Origin: Pseudanabaena sp.
Lineage (GTDB): Bacteria > Cyanobacteriota > Cyanobacteriia > Pseudanabaenales > Pseudanabaenaceae
Length of the DNA stretch: 64,000 nt
Assembly: GCA_003249015.1 (NCBI GenBank)
Contig: QBLS01000006.1
Span: 1-64,000, forward strand
Reading direction: 5' to 3'
Numbering within the stretch: the first letter of the stretch is position 1; every line of letters begins with the position of its first letter. Below the pieces are notes generated by a model, which saw nothing but the letters and a program-made list of their open reading frames with translations, was not told the origin of the DNA and made no database searches. The translations under genes were made by a program, and so were the position numbers. Below, one piece after another: positions 26,685-35,103 of this stretch.

Positions 26685-29600
26685 CTAGTCGATCGCTCCC
26701 AGTGATAAGAGCTTAGCCTTTTGAGCGGCGGTTAATCCTGTTGCTTCCGAGATGTTTAGCCCTTCGTAAGGTCGCGGCTCACGATAGGTCTTAAGACATT
26801 GACCAGTTTTCACATTCCAGAGTTTAACTGTTTCATCTCGGCTACTACTGGCGATAAATTTGCCATCGGCGGAGAAATCGATAGCGTAGATTGTGCCTGT
26901 GTGACCGACCAACGTGTTAATTATTTCTCCAGTTTGCCAGTTCCAGACATTGATGCAAGTATCTTCACCTGCGCTAGCTAAATTTACACCTTGAGGATCA
27001 GCAGCGATCGCTAAAACATTTCCTTGGTGGCTAACTGGCTCAGCGGTCAACTCCCCACTTTCAAAATGCCATCGATATACATTTTTTTCATTACCGATCA
27101 AAATAATCTGCGGATAGGTGGGAATTATGCTGGCGTTGGAATTTATGGATGGGAGCTGATCTAGAGTTTGGATACATTCGCCAGATTTGGTATCCCAGAT
27201 TTTGACTGTTTTATCGCGACTGCTACTAATTATTTGTTGATCATCAGGGCTAAAGGAGACTGATAAAACTGCCGCTGTATGACCATATAAAACACGGAAA
27301 CATTCGCCAGTCACGATGTCTCTGAGCTTGATCACCTTGCTAGTTTCCCCAGTGGCGAGAAACTTACCATCATGGCTAAAAACAAGAGTACGAGCGAGAT
27401 CAGGATGCTCAGTGATGGTGGCAAGACAGTTGCCACTGCTGACATCCCAAAGTTTAATGGTGCAGTCTTCGGCGCAGCTAGCCAATAGGGTTCCGCTAGG
27501 ACTAAAGGCAACTTGCCAAACATGACCTGCATGACCATGGAGGGAGCGAATACATAGCCCTGATTGAGTATCCCAGAGGCGGATAATTGAGTCATCACCA
27601 CCACTTGCCAAGATACTCTGCTCTAGGTTAAAGGCTACGGAACGAATTGCGTTTGTGTAGCCTTGCAAAATCCGAAACTGTTGACCTGATGTGACTTCCC
27701 AAAGATTTAGCAAATGTTCATTGGAGATATTCCCAGAGGTTGATCCTTCCGATTGACTATCGTTTCTATCAGTCCATGATCGCCCCGTATGCCCTTGAAA
27801 AGTTCGCATACACCGACCTGTGTCAATTTCCCAAATCTTGACCATCTCATCGCCACTACTGCTTGCCAAGATGAGGCGATCAGGGTGAAAGGCAACCGAT
27901 CTGACCCAATGGTTATGCCCAGTTAAAGTTTTAAAGCATTGGGATGTTTTGAGATCCCAAAGTCGAATCGTGCGATCGCCACTACCAGTAGCCAGAGTCG
28001 AACTGTCGTGACTAAAACTGACAGCAAATACAGTATGGGTATGCCCTGTAAGAGTTTTGATACAGGTTCCTGTCTCCACATTCCAAAGGCGAGTGGTGCG
28101 GTCTTCACTGCCGCTGGCAAGGACTTTGCTATTTGGACTAAAAGCGATCGACCAAACGATATCCTCATGTCCATCAAGCACACGCAAACATTCGCCCGTG
28201 TCAACATCCCACATACGGATCGTGCAGTCATCACTGCTACTCGCCAGTAAATTTCCCTTATTGCTAAAAACTACCGCCTCAACAATATCTTCATGCCCAT
28301 GCAAGATTTTAAAGCATTGTCCAGACTGCCATAGTCTGACAGTGCGATCGGCATGTCCACTCGCCAAGATGGAGCCATCAGGGCTAAAAGCCGCCGACAT
28401 GACCGCCCCAATATAGCCCTGTAAAGTACTCAGGCAGTCACCTGTAGACACATCCCAAAGTTTGATGGACTGATCAATGCTACTGCTTGCCAATACAGTT
28501 CCATCATGGTTGAAAGTGACGGAAACTACCCAACCCTTATGCCCTCTATAGGTCAGTAAGGGCTTACCATCGCTGACCCGCCATAGATGAATATCTCCCT
28601 TGGTATCACCGATCGCCAGCAATTTACCATCAGCACTAAAAGCAACTGATAGGACTCCGCCAATTACCTCCGCAAATACTGACTTGATCAAGGCGGTTTT
28701 GGAGAAGTTGGCTCCATGGAGCTTGACTTCCGATAAATAAGCTTGACGGATTGCCAAGTATGAAAAGTCTGTACCCGTGAGATCAACGCCCAAATGACAG
28801 AGCAAATTGATTAAATTACCCCCACCATAACCAAAGGTTGATTTCGATTCGCCATCGGGTCTCAATTCGCGGCGGCGGAGTTCCGATACATTTTGAAATA
28901 GCTCCTTAGCCACCATTTGCTTGCTGCCCAAGCGACCTAACAACTTGGCGAGCAATGGCTCCAAAATTAGACGGACTTGACTCTGACGAACGTAATCCTT
29001 AGCAGTTGCCTTGACTAGAGCATAGTGACGCAAGTAAAAAAGCTGTCTATTCAGCTTCGATTGAATACTCGGCAAAATTCCAAGGGGATGCTCTTGGGTA
29101 ATTTCTTGGTAAATTTGGTCAATCAAAAGATTGGTCACAAACTCCATCACCACGGGCTGTTGGGTAAATCCCGCTGCTGTATGTTCCACTAGCGATCGCC
29201 GTTTTAGCGATCGCAGTGACATCATTAAGTAGTTTTGCTCAATGGTCGGCACAATGTCAGAACGCAATTCATGAGGCTGCACTGGTTCTCGATTAATCGC
29301 TAGCCAGATCATGATTTGCTTTTCATAGGCAGTTAGCCGCTGATACTGCTGCTCAATCAAATTAGCGATTCCGCTAAAAACGATTGTTTTTTGTTCTAAA
29401 AATTTATTAACATCGCCTGAATATAAATCCTTAATTGAAGTAGCTGCTATTTTTAAGGCAAGCGGGTTACCACGATACCAGCCTACAAGTCGATGTAAGT
29501 CATCTTCGACTGCCTTGAGTCCTTTCGTCTCAAGTACCTGTTCGGCGGCGGGCTCATCTAAACCATCAAGCTGTAAAGCCCTGACAGGCAAAATATCTCC

Positions 29601-30416
29601 TTCTAGAGTCGCTACTTCCTCAGGCTTTTCACGACTGGTGATCAGCAAACAACTACGATGGGATACCTCTCCCACTCGCCTTAGTAGGGTTCCATAGCCT
29701 TCATAGTCTTTGCGATAGGCTCCATCATGATCTTCATCCTTTAGTACTGATTCAAAATTGTCCAAGACTATGAGGCAGCGATAACGCTGTAAATATTCCA
29801 TGAGCCTTGATATCAATGCGTTTGTATCGGTAGTGTCAGGAGTTTCTTTTTGGTGTGATAGGAAATTAATCATCGTCACCAACATCTCGCTTGGGGTTTT
29901 GGCGTTATTAAGCGATTTCCACACGACAAAATCAAACTTTCCCTTTAGCTGCTGAGCAAGCTTGACCGAGAGCGCCGTTTTTCCTAAACCCCCCATTCCC
30001 AAAATTGCCACTAAACGGCAATGATCACGATCAATCCACTGCTCCAACTTGTCTAATTCAGTATTGCGCCCATAGAAGAAACTGACATCAACAACCTCAC
30101 CCCAATCCTGATTAGGGCTAACTTCAAATCCTAGTTGGGGGATAGTAGTCGAAGACTCACCATTTGTTTGCTGTTTTTTGCGGCGTAAGACGTTTTGAAC
30201 CGTGTTTTTGGTAACTTTTTCACCTAGTACCTTGGTTAAGTTATGCCATAACTTGTGGCTGACTAACTTGATATAACCTGCATCATAGCCAGTATTTTTG
30301 GCAACCTCTGCGTAGGACAAATTGTCATATACGCCAAGAAACACAGATTGCTCAACACGAGTCAAACTGCGCTTTAATAACATCTCAATAAATTCTAACG
30401 CCTCATCACCTGTCAT
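26685..30416 (-). CDS. NB-ARC STAND NTPase with N-terminal HTH and 14-15 WD40 repeats
   Basis: 1243 residues. Residues 1-80 form a helix-turn-helix-type domain (LTRVEQSVFLGVYDNLSYAE), like those on vWA-MoxR-associated conflict proteins. The NB-ARC ATPase follows, with P-loop GMGGLGKT at 140-147 and Walker B LIVLDNFE at ~215, then a helical linker to ~570. The C-terminal half has 14-15 WD40 repeats of ~42 residues, two degenerate, enough for two seven-bladed propellers, and ends in the RPYEGLNISEATGLT tail common in cyanobacterial relatives. STAND proteins are ligand-triggered switches in signalling, death or phage defence. No effector enzyme domain is visible. It sits among + strand polysaccharide genes. 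Confidence 0.92.
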   Translation of the reverse strand: MTGDEALEFIEMLLKRSLTRVEQSVFLGVYDNLSYAEVAKNTGYDAGYIKLVSHKLWHNLTKVLGEKVTKNTVQNVLRRKKQQTNGESSTTIPQLGFEVSPNQDWGEVVDVSFFYGRNTELDKLEQWIDRDHCRLVAILGMGGLGKTALSVKLAQQLKGKFDFVVWKSLNNAKTPSEMLVTMINFLSHQKETPDTTDTNALISRLMEYLQRYRCLIVLDNFESVLKDEDHDGAYRKDYEGYGTLLRRVGEVSHRSCLLITSREKPEEVATLEGDILPVRALQLDGLDEPAAEQVLETKGLKAVEDDLHRLVGWYRGNPLALKIAATSIKDLYSGDVNKFLEQKTIVFSGIANLIEQQYQRLTAYEKQIMIWLAINREPVQPHELRSDIVPTIEQNYLMMSLRSLKRRSLVEHTAAGFTQQPVVMEFVTNLLIDQIYQEITQEHPLGILPSIQSKLNRQLFYLRHYALVKATAKDYVRQSQVRLILEPLLAKLLGRLGSKQMVAKELFQNVSELRRRELRPDGESKSTFGYGGGNLINLLCHLGVDLTGTDFSYLAIRQAYLSEVKLHGANFSKTALIKSVFAEVIGGVLSVAFSADGKLLAIGDTKGDIHLWRVSDGKPLLTYRGHKGWVVSVTFNHDGTVLASSSIDQSIKLWDVSTGDCLSTLQGYIGAVMSAAFSPDGSILASGHADRTVRLWQSGQCFKILHGHEDIVEAVVFSNKGNLLASSSDDCTIRMWDVDTGECLRVLDGHEDIVWSIAFSPNSKVLASGSEDRTTRLWNVETGTCIKTLTGHTHTVFAVSFSHDSSTLATGSGDRTIRLWDLKTSQCFKTLTGHNHWVRSVAFHPDRLILASSSGDEMVKIWEIDTGRCMRTFQGHTGRSWTDRNDSQSEGSTSGNISNEHLLNLWEVTSGQQFRILQGYTNAIRSVAFNLEQSILASGGDDSIIRLWDTQSGLCIRSLHGHAGHVWQVAFSPSGTLLASCAEDCTIKLWDVSSGNCLATITEHPDLARTLVFSHDGKFLATGETSKVIKLRDIVTGECFRVLYGHTAAVLSVSFSPDDQQIISSSRDKTVKIWDTKSGECIQTLDQLPSINSNASIIPTYPQIILIGNEKNVYRWHFESGELTAEPVSHQGNVLAIAADPQGVNLASAGEDTCINVWNWQTGEIINTLVGHTGTIYAIDFSADGKFIASSSRDETVKLWNVKTGQCLKTYREPRPYEGLNISEATGLTAAQKAKLLSLGAID

Positions 30417-30450
30417 AGATGCGCCTTAAATACACGAGTATAGTCTAAAA

Positions 30451-30468
30451 TATAACTTTTGTATAACT
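30451..30468. promoter_or_regulatory. TATAACT direct-repeat pair
   Basis: TATAACT at 30451 and 30462, 11 bp apart, 35-52 bp upstream of the STAND gene start (read on its strand as AGTTATA). Same motif as at 24142 and 34582. Confidence 0.4.
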
Positions 30469-30655
30469 TCCAATTCTGCCATTCTAAGACGTTTTATGGT
30501 TTGTGGTATTTTAATGTGGACATTACCTTATAAAGATTAACTTTACCTTTGACGAAGTCCATACAAAACTATGAGAGCGGTTCCGATATTTTCAGTGCCA
30601 TCGGTGCTGAAAATATCAAGACAGACTATTTATAGCGTTTATCAATCTAGTGAAG

Positions 30656-30697
30656 TAGGGGTTTGTTTCCCCGTCGAAGGTGGGGAAACAAACCTCT
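30656..30697. repeat. dispersed hairpin repeat (GTTTGTTTCCCC type)
   Basis: GTTTGTTTCCCC pairs with GGGGAAACAAAC. With its flank TCTAGTTGGCTTGAAAAGCACTATA it is an inverted copy of sequence at 54591-54668. Confidence 0.6.
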
Positions 30698-30773
30698 GCA
30701 TCTAGTTGGCTTGAAAAGCACTATAAAACCCGTTGGCAAGATTTTAAATGTTTTGGTAATAGTAATTGCCAGC

Positions 30774-30872
30774 TATAGCAAGGCTTGCTTAGAGGATAAA
30801 TCCAGAATATGAGTGGCGGCGCGAAGCGCCGCCACTCATATTCTAAGGTTAGCTAAGTCTTGCTTTGCTATA
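30774..30872. repeat. nested palindromic element
   Basis: Outer arms TATAGCAAGGCTTGC and CTTGCTTTGCTATA enclose a 19-bp hairpin (30804-30822 with 30826-30844) with GAA loop and GGCGGCGC/GCGCCGCC core. It overlaps the apparent TTG extension of the next gene. Confidence 0.75.
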
Positions 30873-30933
30873 CATCCTTTTTTCTAGTTGTTCGTCCTCT
30901 ACTGTGATGTGTAGAAATTCCATGCAAAATTCC

Positions 30934-32034
30934 ATGAAAATTGCCCTAGTACACGATTATCTGACGCAGCGTGGTGGAGCAGAGAGGGTGTTTGAGTTAC
31001 TGTGCAATCACTTTCCCAATGCGGATATTTATACTTCTGTGTACGATCAACGCAACACAATTAGCCTGGGCGATCGCCAAGTTCACACCACGTTTCTTCA
31101 GAGAATACCTGCATCTCGTAAATTTTTTAGACTGTTTGCCCCGTTATACTACTCAGCTTTTAGATCCCTAGACCTCAAAAAATATGACTTGATTCTAAGT
31201 AGCAGTGCTAGCTTTGCTAAGGGCGTGCAAAAGCGACCCGATGCTATACATATTTGCTTTTGCCACAATATAACTAGATTTCTATGGGATACCAATACTT
31301 ATTTACGTGAATACGGGGCTTACGCATTTTTAAAACCTCTAATTGAGTTGATATTTAGTGTGATGCGCCGTCAGGATATTGCCTATGCCCAATCGCCTGA
31401 TTATTACATCGCTAACTCAACTACTGTTGCGAGACGTATCCAAAATACTTACCAAAAAGAAGCAGTTACCATTAATTACCCTATTGATGATCGCCGTTTT
31501 ATATTTTCCGACCAAAAAGATGACTACTACCTTGTCTCATCCCGTCATCTCAGTTACAAACGTCTCGATATCATCGTAGAAGCTTTTAATGATTTAGGTC
31601 TCCCGCTGATTATTACGGGGGATGGTCCTGAGACGACAAAGCTGCAATCAATGGCTCGTGAAAATATCAAATTTTTGGGTCATGTTAGCGATGGCGATCG
31701 TTGTCAATTAATGGCAAAAGCTAAGTTTGTAGTTGTGGCAGCTCTTGAGGACTACGGACTCGTCCCTATTGAAGCAAATGCAAGTGGTACGCCAGTCATC
31801 GCTTATGGAGACGGAGGTGTAATGGATACGCAAGTTTCAGGGATAACGGGGGTACTCTTTGATAAACAAACCACAGCTTCTCTAAAAAGTGCCATAATCG
31901 ATGCACAAGAAATGCATTGGGACTATGACAAAATTCGAGACCACGCGATTAGTCATTTTTCTGAAAAAATCTTTTTTCAGAAAGTCGATTTAATGATTGC
32001 AGATATAGTTTCATCAAAGGTTTCGTCTAAATAG
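30934..32034 (+). CDS. glycosyltransferase family 4 (WbaZ-like)
   Basis: About 366 residues from the ATG at 30934. The N-terminus is MKIALVHDYLTQRGGAERVFE, typical of WbaZ-like mannosyltransferases. CFCHNITRFLWD is in the middle and the C-terminal signature is AALEDYGLVPIEANASGTPVIAYGDGG. The frame extends upstream to a TTG at 30865, but that part is repeat sequence, and an ATG at 30922 adds only MQNS. It probably adds a mannose-type residue to a lipid-linked glycan. Just upstream of the chain-length/kinase gene. Confidence 0.92.
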   Translation: MKIALVHDYLTQRGGAERVFELLCNHFPNADIYTSVYDQRNTISLGDRQVHTTFLQRIPASRKFFRLFAPLYYSAFRSLDLKKYDLILSSSASFAKGVQKRPDAIHICFCHNITRFLWDTNTYLREYGAYAFLKPLIELIFSVMRRQDIAYAQSPDYYIANSTTVARRIQNTYQKEAVTINYPIDDRRFIFSDQKDDYYLVSSRHLSYKRLDIIVEAFNDLGLPLIITGDGPETTKLQSMARENIKFLGHVSDGDRCQLMAKAKFVVVAALEDYGLVPIEANASGTPVIAYGDGGVMDTQVSGITGVLFDKQTTASLKSAIIDAQEMHWDYDKIRDHAISHFSEKIFFQKVDLMIADIVSSKVSSK

Positions 32035-32114
32035 TAGTAAGGCTCTCTTCGGAGAGCAGCCCTTGATAGCGGAGGATAATTCAACTTAAAACTTCCCAAG
32101 GAGCCAACTACGCC

Positions 32115-32207
32115 AATTCACACAAGTGTGACTACACATGCGTGAATTAAAACCCAAACCCAGCAAGGGTTTTCAAATCAAGAAACAGCTATGCCATTTC
32201 TTGATTT
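32115..32207. repeat. tandem hairpins between GT4 and wzc-like genes
   Basis: A degenerate AATTCACACAAGTGT...CGTGAATT hairpin (32115-32148), an AACCCAGCAAGGGTT motif, then AAATCAAGAAACAGC with GCCATTTCTTGATTT (32175-32207). The order matches the composite at 7245-7310. Confidence 0.6.
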
Positions 32208-32241
32208 GGTCTTAGAACTTGAGATAAACAAGGAAAACACC

Positions 32242-34425
32242 ATGCAAATTAGTGCTTCGAGAAATATTAAGCCAGACATTATTGAACAAGATCCGGGATA
32301 TGGAAAGATATTTGCCGTTCTCTCCCGCAGGCGTTTGTGGGTATTAGGTGGTCTAGGAGTTGGCTTAATACTTGCTCTCGTTATCAACATTAATTCCAAA
32401 CCGAAATATACAAGTATTATGCGGTTATTGGTGGAGTCAACATACAGATCTAGTTCATCATCTTTTATTGACTCGAACGTGCAAATTGACTATGCAACCC
32501 AGTTAAATCTGCTCCAAAGCACATCAATGTTTCAGAAGGCTGCCGATCTGCTCTCTACCCAGTACCCTGGGATTAGCGGCGGTGAGCTCCAGTCTCTAAG
32601 CATAGGTATGCTAGGCGACGCTCAAAAACCCACAAAAATTGTCGAGTTGCAGTATACAGATTTTGATCCTGTCAAGACTCGTGAAGTCCTTAGAGCTTTT
32701 AAAACTGTATATACAGATTACAACCGTGAGCAACAAGAAAAGCGACTGAATAATGGCTTAGCAGGAATCGATGAGCGTATTGCTAGTGTTCGCACCAGTA
32801 TTACAGAAGTCACTAATGCGATCGAAGAGTTTCGACGCAAAAATAATATCTTTGATGCAACGCAACGAGTCACAGAGATTACTTCTAGCCTAGCTGGGAT
32901 CGACCAGCAGAAAGTAAGTACAAGGCTAGAGTATGAACAAGCAACTACAAGGCTTGCCTCTCTCCAACAAAAGCTAAATCTCTCGTCGCAAGAAGCAGTA
33001 TTGCTAACAAGACTTAATCAGTCACAGCGTTATCAAGCCTTAGTTGCTGAGATGCAGAGCATAGAAGTAGCTTTGAATCGGGAGAAGGCAAGATTTCAGG
33101 CTTCTAACCCGATTGTGGAATCCCTCGAACTGCGTTTTAGGCAGCAGCAAAGGAGTCTCGAAGAAGAAAGAAGAAGTATATTAGGTGACTCTAGCCTATC
33201 TATTTCGTCTAAATGGAATGGGGATCAACTTAGTGGCGTTGATGCAAATTTGGCGAGTCAGATCGTAGAAACTCAGACTCAGATGACGCTTCTCCAATCT
33301 CGCCTTAACTCGCTTGCGGCTCAAGAAGCAAGGCTCAAGACTGAAATGGAGCGTTTACCCAAATTGCTTGGAGAATATGAAGCTCTCCAGCCTAAGCTAA
33401 AAGTACAGCAGGATACTTTACAAACACTGTTAAAAAATCGCCAAGATCTTAGTCTTGAGATTGCTCGTGGAGGATTTGATTGGCAAGTTGTTGAAGAGCC
33501 GACTTTAGGCTTTACCGACTCTGGCAACTCGCTGCGTCGCAATTTAATACTGGGTGTTATTGCTGGTTTGTTTTTGGGAGGTGCGGCTGCATTCCTCAGG
33601 GATATGCAAGATGACACTGTGCGTAATTACAATGATCTAGAACAGCAAATCTCTTCTCTCTCTCTTTTGGGGATGACTCCACAATATCTATTTGGAGAAG
33701 AGACAAATTCCAACTTTTTGCCACAGTTTCTGAAGGGACAATCAGTTTCTCCGATGGCGATTGAAATCGTGCAGTGGCTACCTTTTAGAGAGTCTCTAGA
33801 TTTAATCTATAAAAATATTCAGCTCAATAGCTATTCTCAAGAAATAACTTTGCGATCGCTGGTTGTTACTTCAGCCTTACCAGGTGAGGGTAAATCTACG
33901 ATTTCCATAGGAATTGCTACAAGTGCGGCTCGGCTTCATAAAAGAGTACTTCTGGTTGATGCGGATATGCGATCGCCAACCCTTCACAAAAAGCTAAACT
34001 TGCCTAATGAAAGGGGATTGTCAACTTTACTCGCAAGTAACGGCAGTATTAACAGTAAGGATGTGATTCAGTCGTCTAACTCAACTATAGACATTCTGAC
34101 TGCTGGACCGATCCCCAGTGACTCGGTGACGCTACTCAGTTCTGAGTGGATGCAAAAGTTGATTGCCAGTTTTGAAGATACCTACGATCTAGTGATTATT
34201 GATTCACCTCCTGTACTGGGTACTGTGGATACCATCCAGATTGCTTCTTGTGCTAGTGCTGTCATAGCTGTAGCGAGAATTGATCGAATTACTCGCAGTG
34301 AGTTCTCTCAAGCGATCTCTGTACTTCAAAAACTAAACCTACTTGGAGTGATTGCTAATGCGGTCAAGCAATTGCCTCACTCATATAAACCAGCGATCGT
34401 CAATGAAGAGGAAGAGGAAGAGTAA
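32242..34425 (+). CDS. Wzc-like polysaccharide co-polymerase and BY-kinase
   Basis: About 727 residues from the ATG at 32242, which has AAGGAAA upstream. An N-terminal Wzz domain starts with a membrane helix (~28-46) and has a long periplasmic coiled coil. A second helix lies at ~430-450 (RRNLILGVIAGLFLGGAAAF). The cytoplasmic BY-kinase has Walker A ALPGEGKST, A' LLVDADMRSP and B LVIIDSPPVL. It controls chain length and export of exopolysaccharide. Oddly, the C-terminus ends in a Glu run (NEEEEEE) and has one tyrosine rather than the usual autophosphorylated cluster. A 17-residue longer start at 32191 lies in repeat DNA. Confidence 0.92.
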   Translation: MQISASRNIKPDIIEQDPGYGKIFAVLSRRRLWVLGGLGVGLILALVININSKPKYTSIMRLLVESTYRSSSSSFIDSNVQIDYATQLNLLQSTSMFQKAADLLSTQYPGISGGELQSLSIGMLGDAQKPTKIVELQYTDFDPVKTREVLRAFKTVYTDYNREQQEKRLNNGLAGIDERIASVRTSITEVTNAIEEFRRKNNIFDATQRVTEITSSLAGIDQQKVSTRLEYEQATTRLASLQQKLNLSSQEAVLLTRLNQSQRYQALVAEMQSIEVALNREKARFQASNPIVESLELRFRQQQRSLEEERRSILGDSSLSISSKWNGDQLSGVDANLASQIVETQTQMTLLQSRLNSLAAQEARLKTEMERLPKLLGEYEALQPKLKVQQDTLQTLLKNRQDLSLEIARGGFDWQVVEEPTLGFTDSGNSLRRNLILGVIAGLFLGGAAAFLRDMQDDTVRNYNDLEQQISSLSLLGMTPQYLFGEETNSNFLPQFLKGQSVSPMAIEIVQWLPFRESLDLIYKNIQLNSYSQEITLRSLVVTSALPGEGKSTISIGIATSAARLHKRVLLVDADMRSPTLHKKLNLPNERGLSTLLASNGSINSKDVIQSSNSTIDILTAGPIPSDSVTLLSSEWMQKLIASFEDTYDLVIIDSPPVLGTVDTIQIASCASAVIAVARIDRITRSEFSQAISVLQKLNLLGVIANAVKQLPHSYKPAIVNEEEEEE

Positions 34426-34436
34426 TTTACAAAAAA

Positions 34437-34560
34437 TTATTCTGCTAAGTAGCTCATAAGTAAGCCAATAAGCCAAAAACAGAAAACGACCCTCTCGCTT
34501 AGCGAGAGGGTCGTTTTCTGTTTTTGGCTTACTTATTAAGAGAGCATCAGCAGAATAATT
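34437..34560. terminator. three-layer nested hairpin after the wzc-like gene
   Basis: Inner perfect 27-bp stem (34472-34498 with 34502-34528, TTA loop), middle ATAAGTAAGCC with GGCTTACTTAT, outer ATTATTCTGCT with AGCAGAATAAT. It starts 11 nt after the stop codon. Confidence 0.8.
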
Positions 34561-34581
34561 TGATGAGGTTATGACCTCAAA

Positions 34582-34598
34582 TATAACTTTATATAACT
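34582..34598 (+). promoter_or_regulatory. TATAACT direct-repeat pair
   Basis: TATAACT at 34582 and 34592, 10 bp apart, preceded by a TGAGGT-tatg-ACCTCA inverted repeat (34564-34579). It lies ~505 bp upstream of the sugar transferase gene. Confidence 0.4.
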
Positions 34599-34996
34599 TT
34601 TGGTATTACATTTTAATAACTTACAGTGATTGCCATATCGATGAAAGTAATAGATAAGTACTTATGGCAAAAAATAAATATCTAGCAAAGTAGTTTCAAA
34701 TCTACACAAACCTGTATTTGAGAAGCTTTGCTTGCATATGTCTGGTCACTCATTTCAATTAGTTAAATCACATATCGCTGACCTATCCAGTTGATTTACT
34801 AATTTTTGAGTGCTTGTGATATTTAGAGTTCTAGTGATAATCCTACTGCTCACTGGAACTCTAATCTATCTTTACAAAATTTTAAGTCTTCATGGTTTAT
34901 GTAGTCTTTCACTAGAGTCGAATTGAGCAATTTTCTCTTCAATTAATCTCAATAAATTATGCTTTCCCACTCTGACAGTTTCGTCAGACATTTTGG

Positions 34997-35086
34997 GTTA
35001 AAGAAACGCAACATTAGATCCTAAGGCACGTCACACACGTCACATATGTCGTGTTAAAGAAGCGCAACATCAAATCCTAAGGCACA
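34997..35086 (+). repeat. 33-bp direct duplication upstream of the sugar transferase
   Basis: GTTAAAGAAACGCAACATTA... at 34997 recurs at 35053 with three differences, period 56 bp. Between them lie CACGTCACAC and CACGTCACAT repeats. Confidence 0.65.
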
Positions 35087-35103
35087 GATTCAGAGGAACA
35101 GTC

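Larger units (their letters stand above)
30417..30933. other. intergenic, 517 bp
   Basis: It separates the divergent STAND and GT4 genes. It contains the TATAACT pair, the 30656-30697 hairpin and the nested element 30774-30872. No other gene was seen. The TTG-initiated extension of the GT4 frame to 30865 lies inside the repeat. Confidence 0.55.
34426..35103. other. intergenic, 678 bp
   Basis: Layered hairpin (34437-34560), TATAACT pair (34582-34598), and a ~500-bp AT-rich leader ending in the duplicated 33-bp segment before the sugar transferase gene. No ORF was accepted. Confidence 0.55.

Noticed and set aside
30865-30933. N-terminal extension of the GT4 gene from a TTG
   Set aside because: The extension lies in the nested palindromic element; the family start MKIALVHDYL is at 30934.
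32191-32241. Upstream ATG for the wzc-like gene
   Set aside because: It lies inside a dispersed hairpin; the ATG at 32242 has a ribosome-binding site and fits the family.
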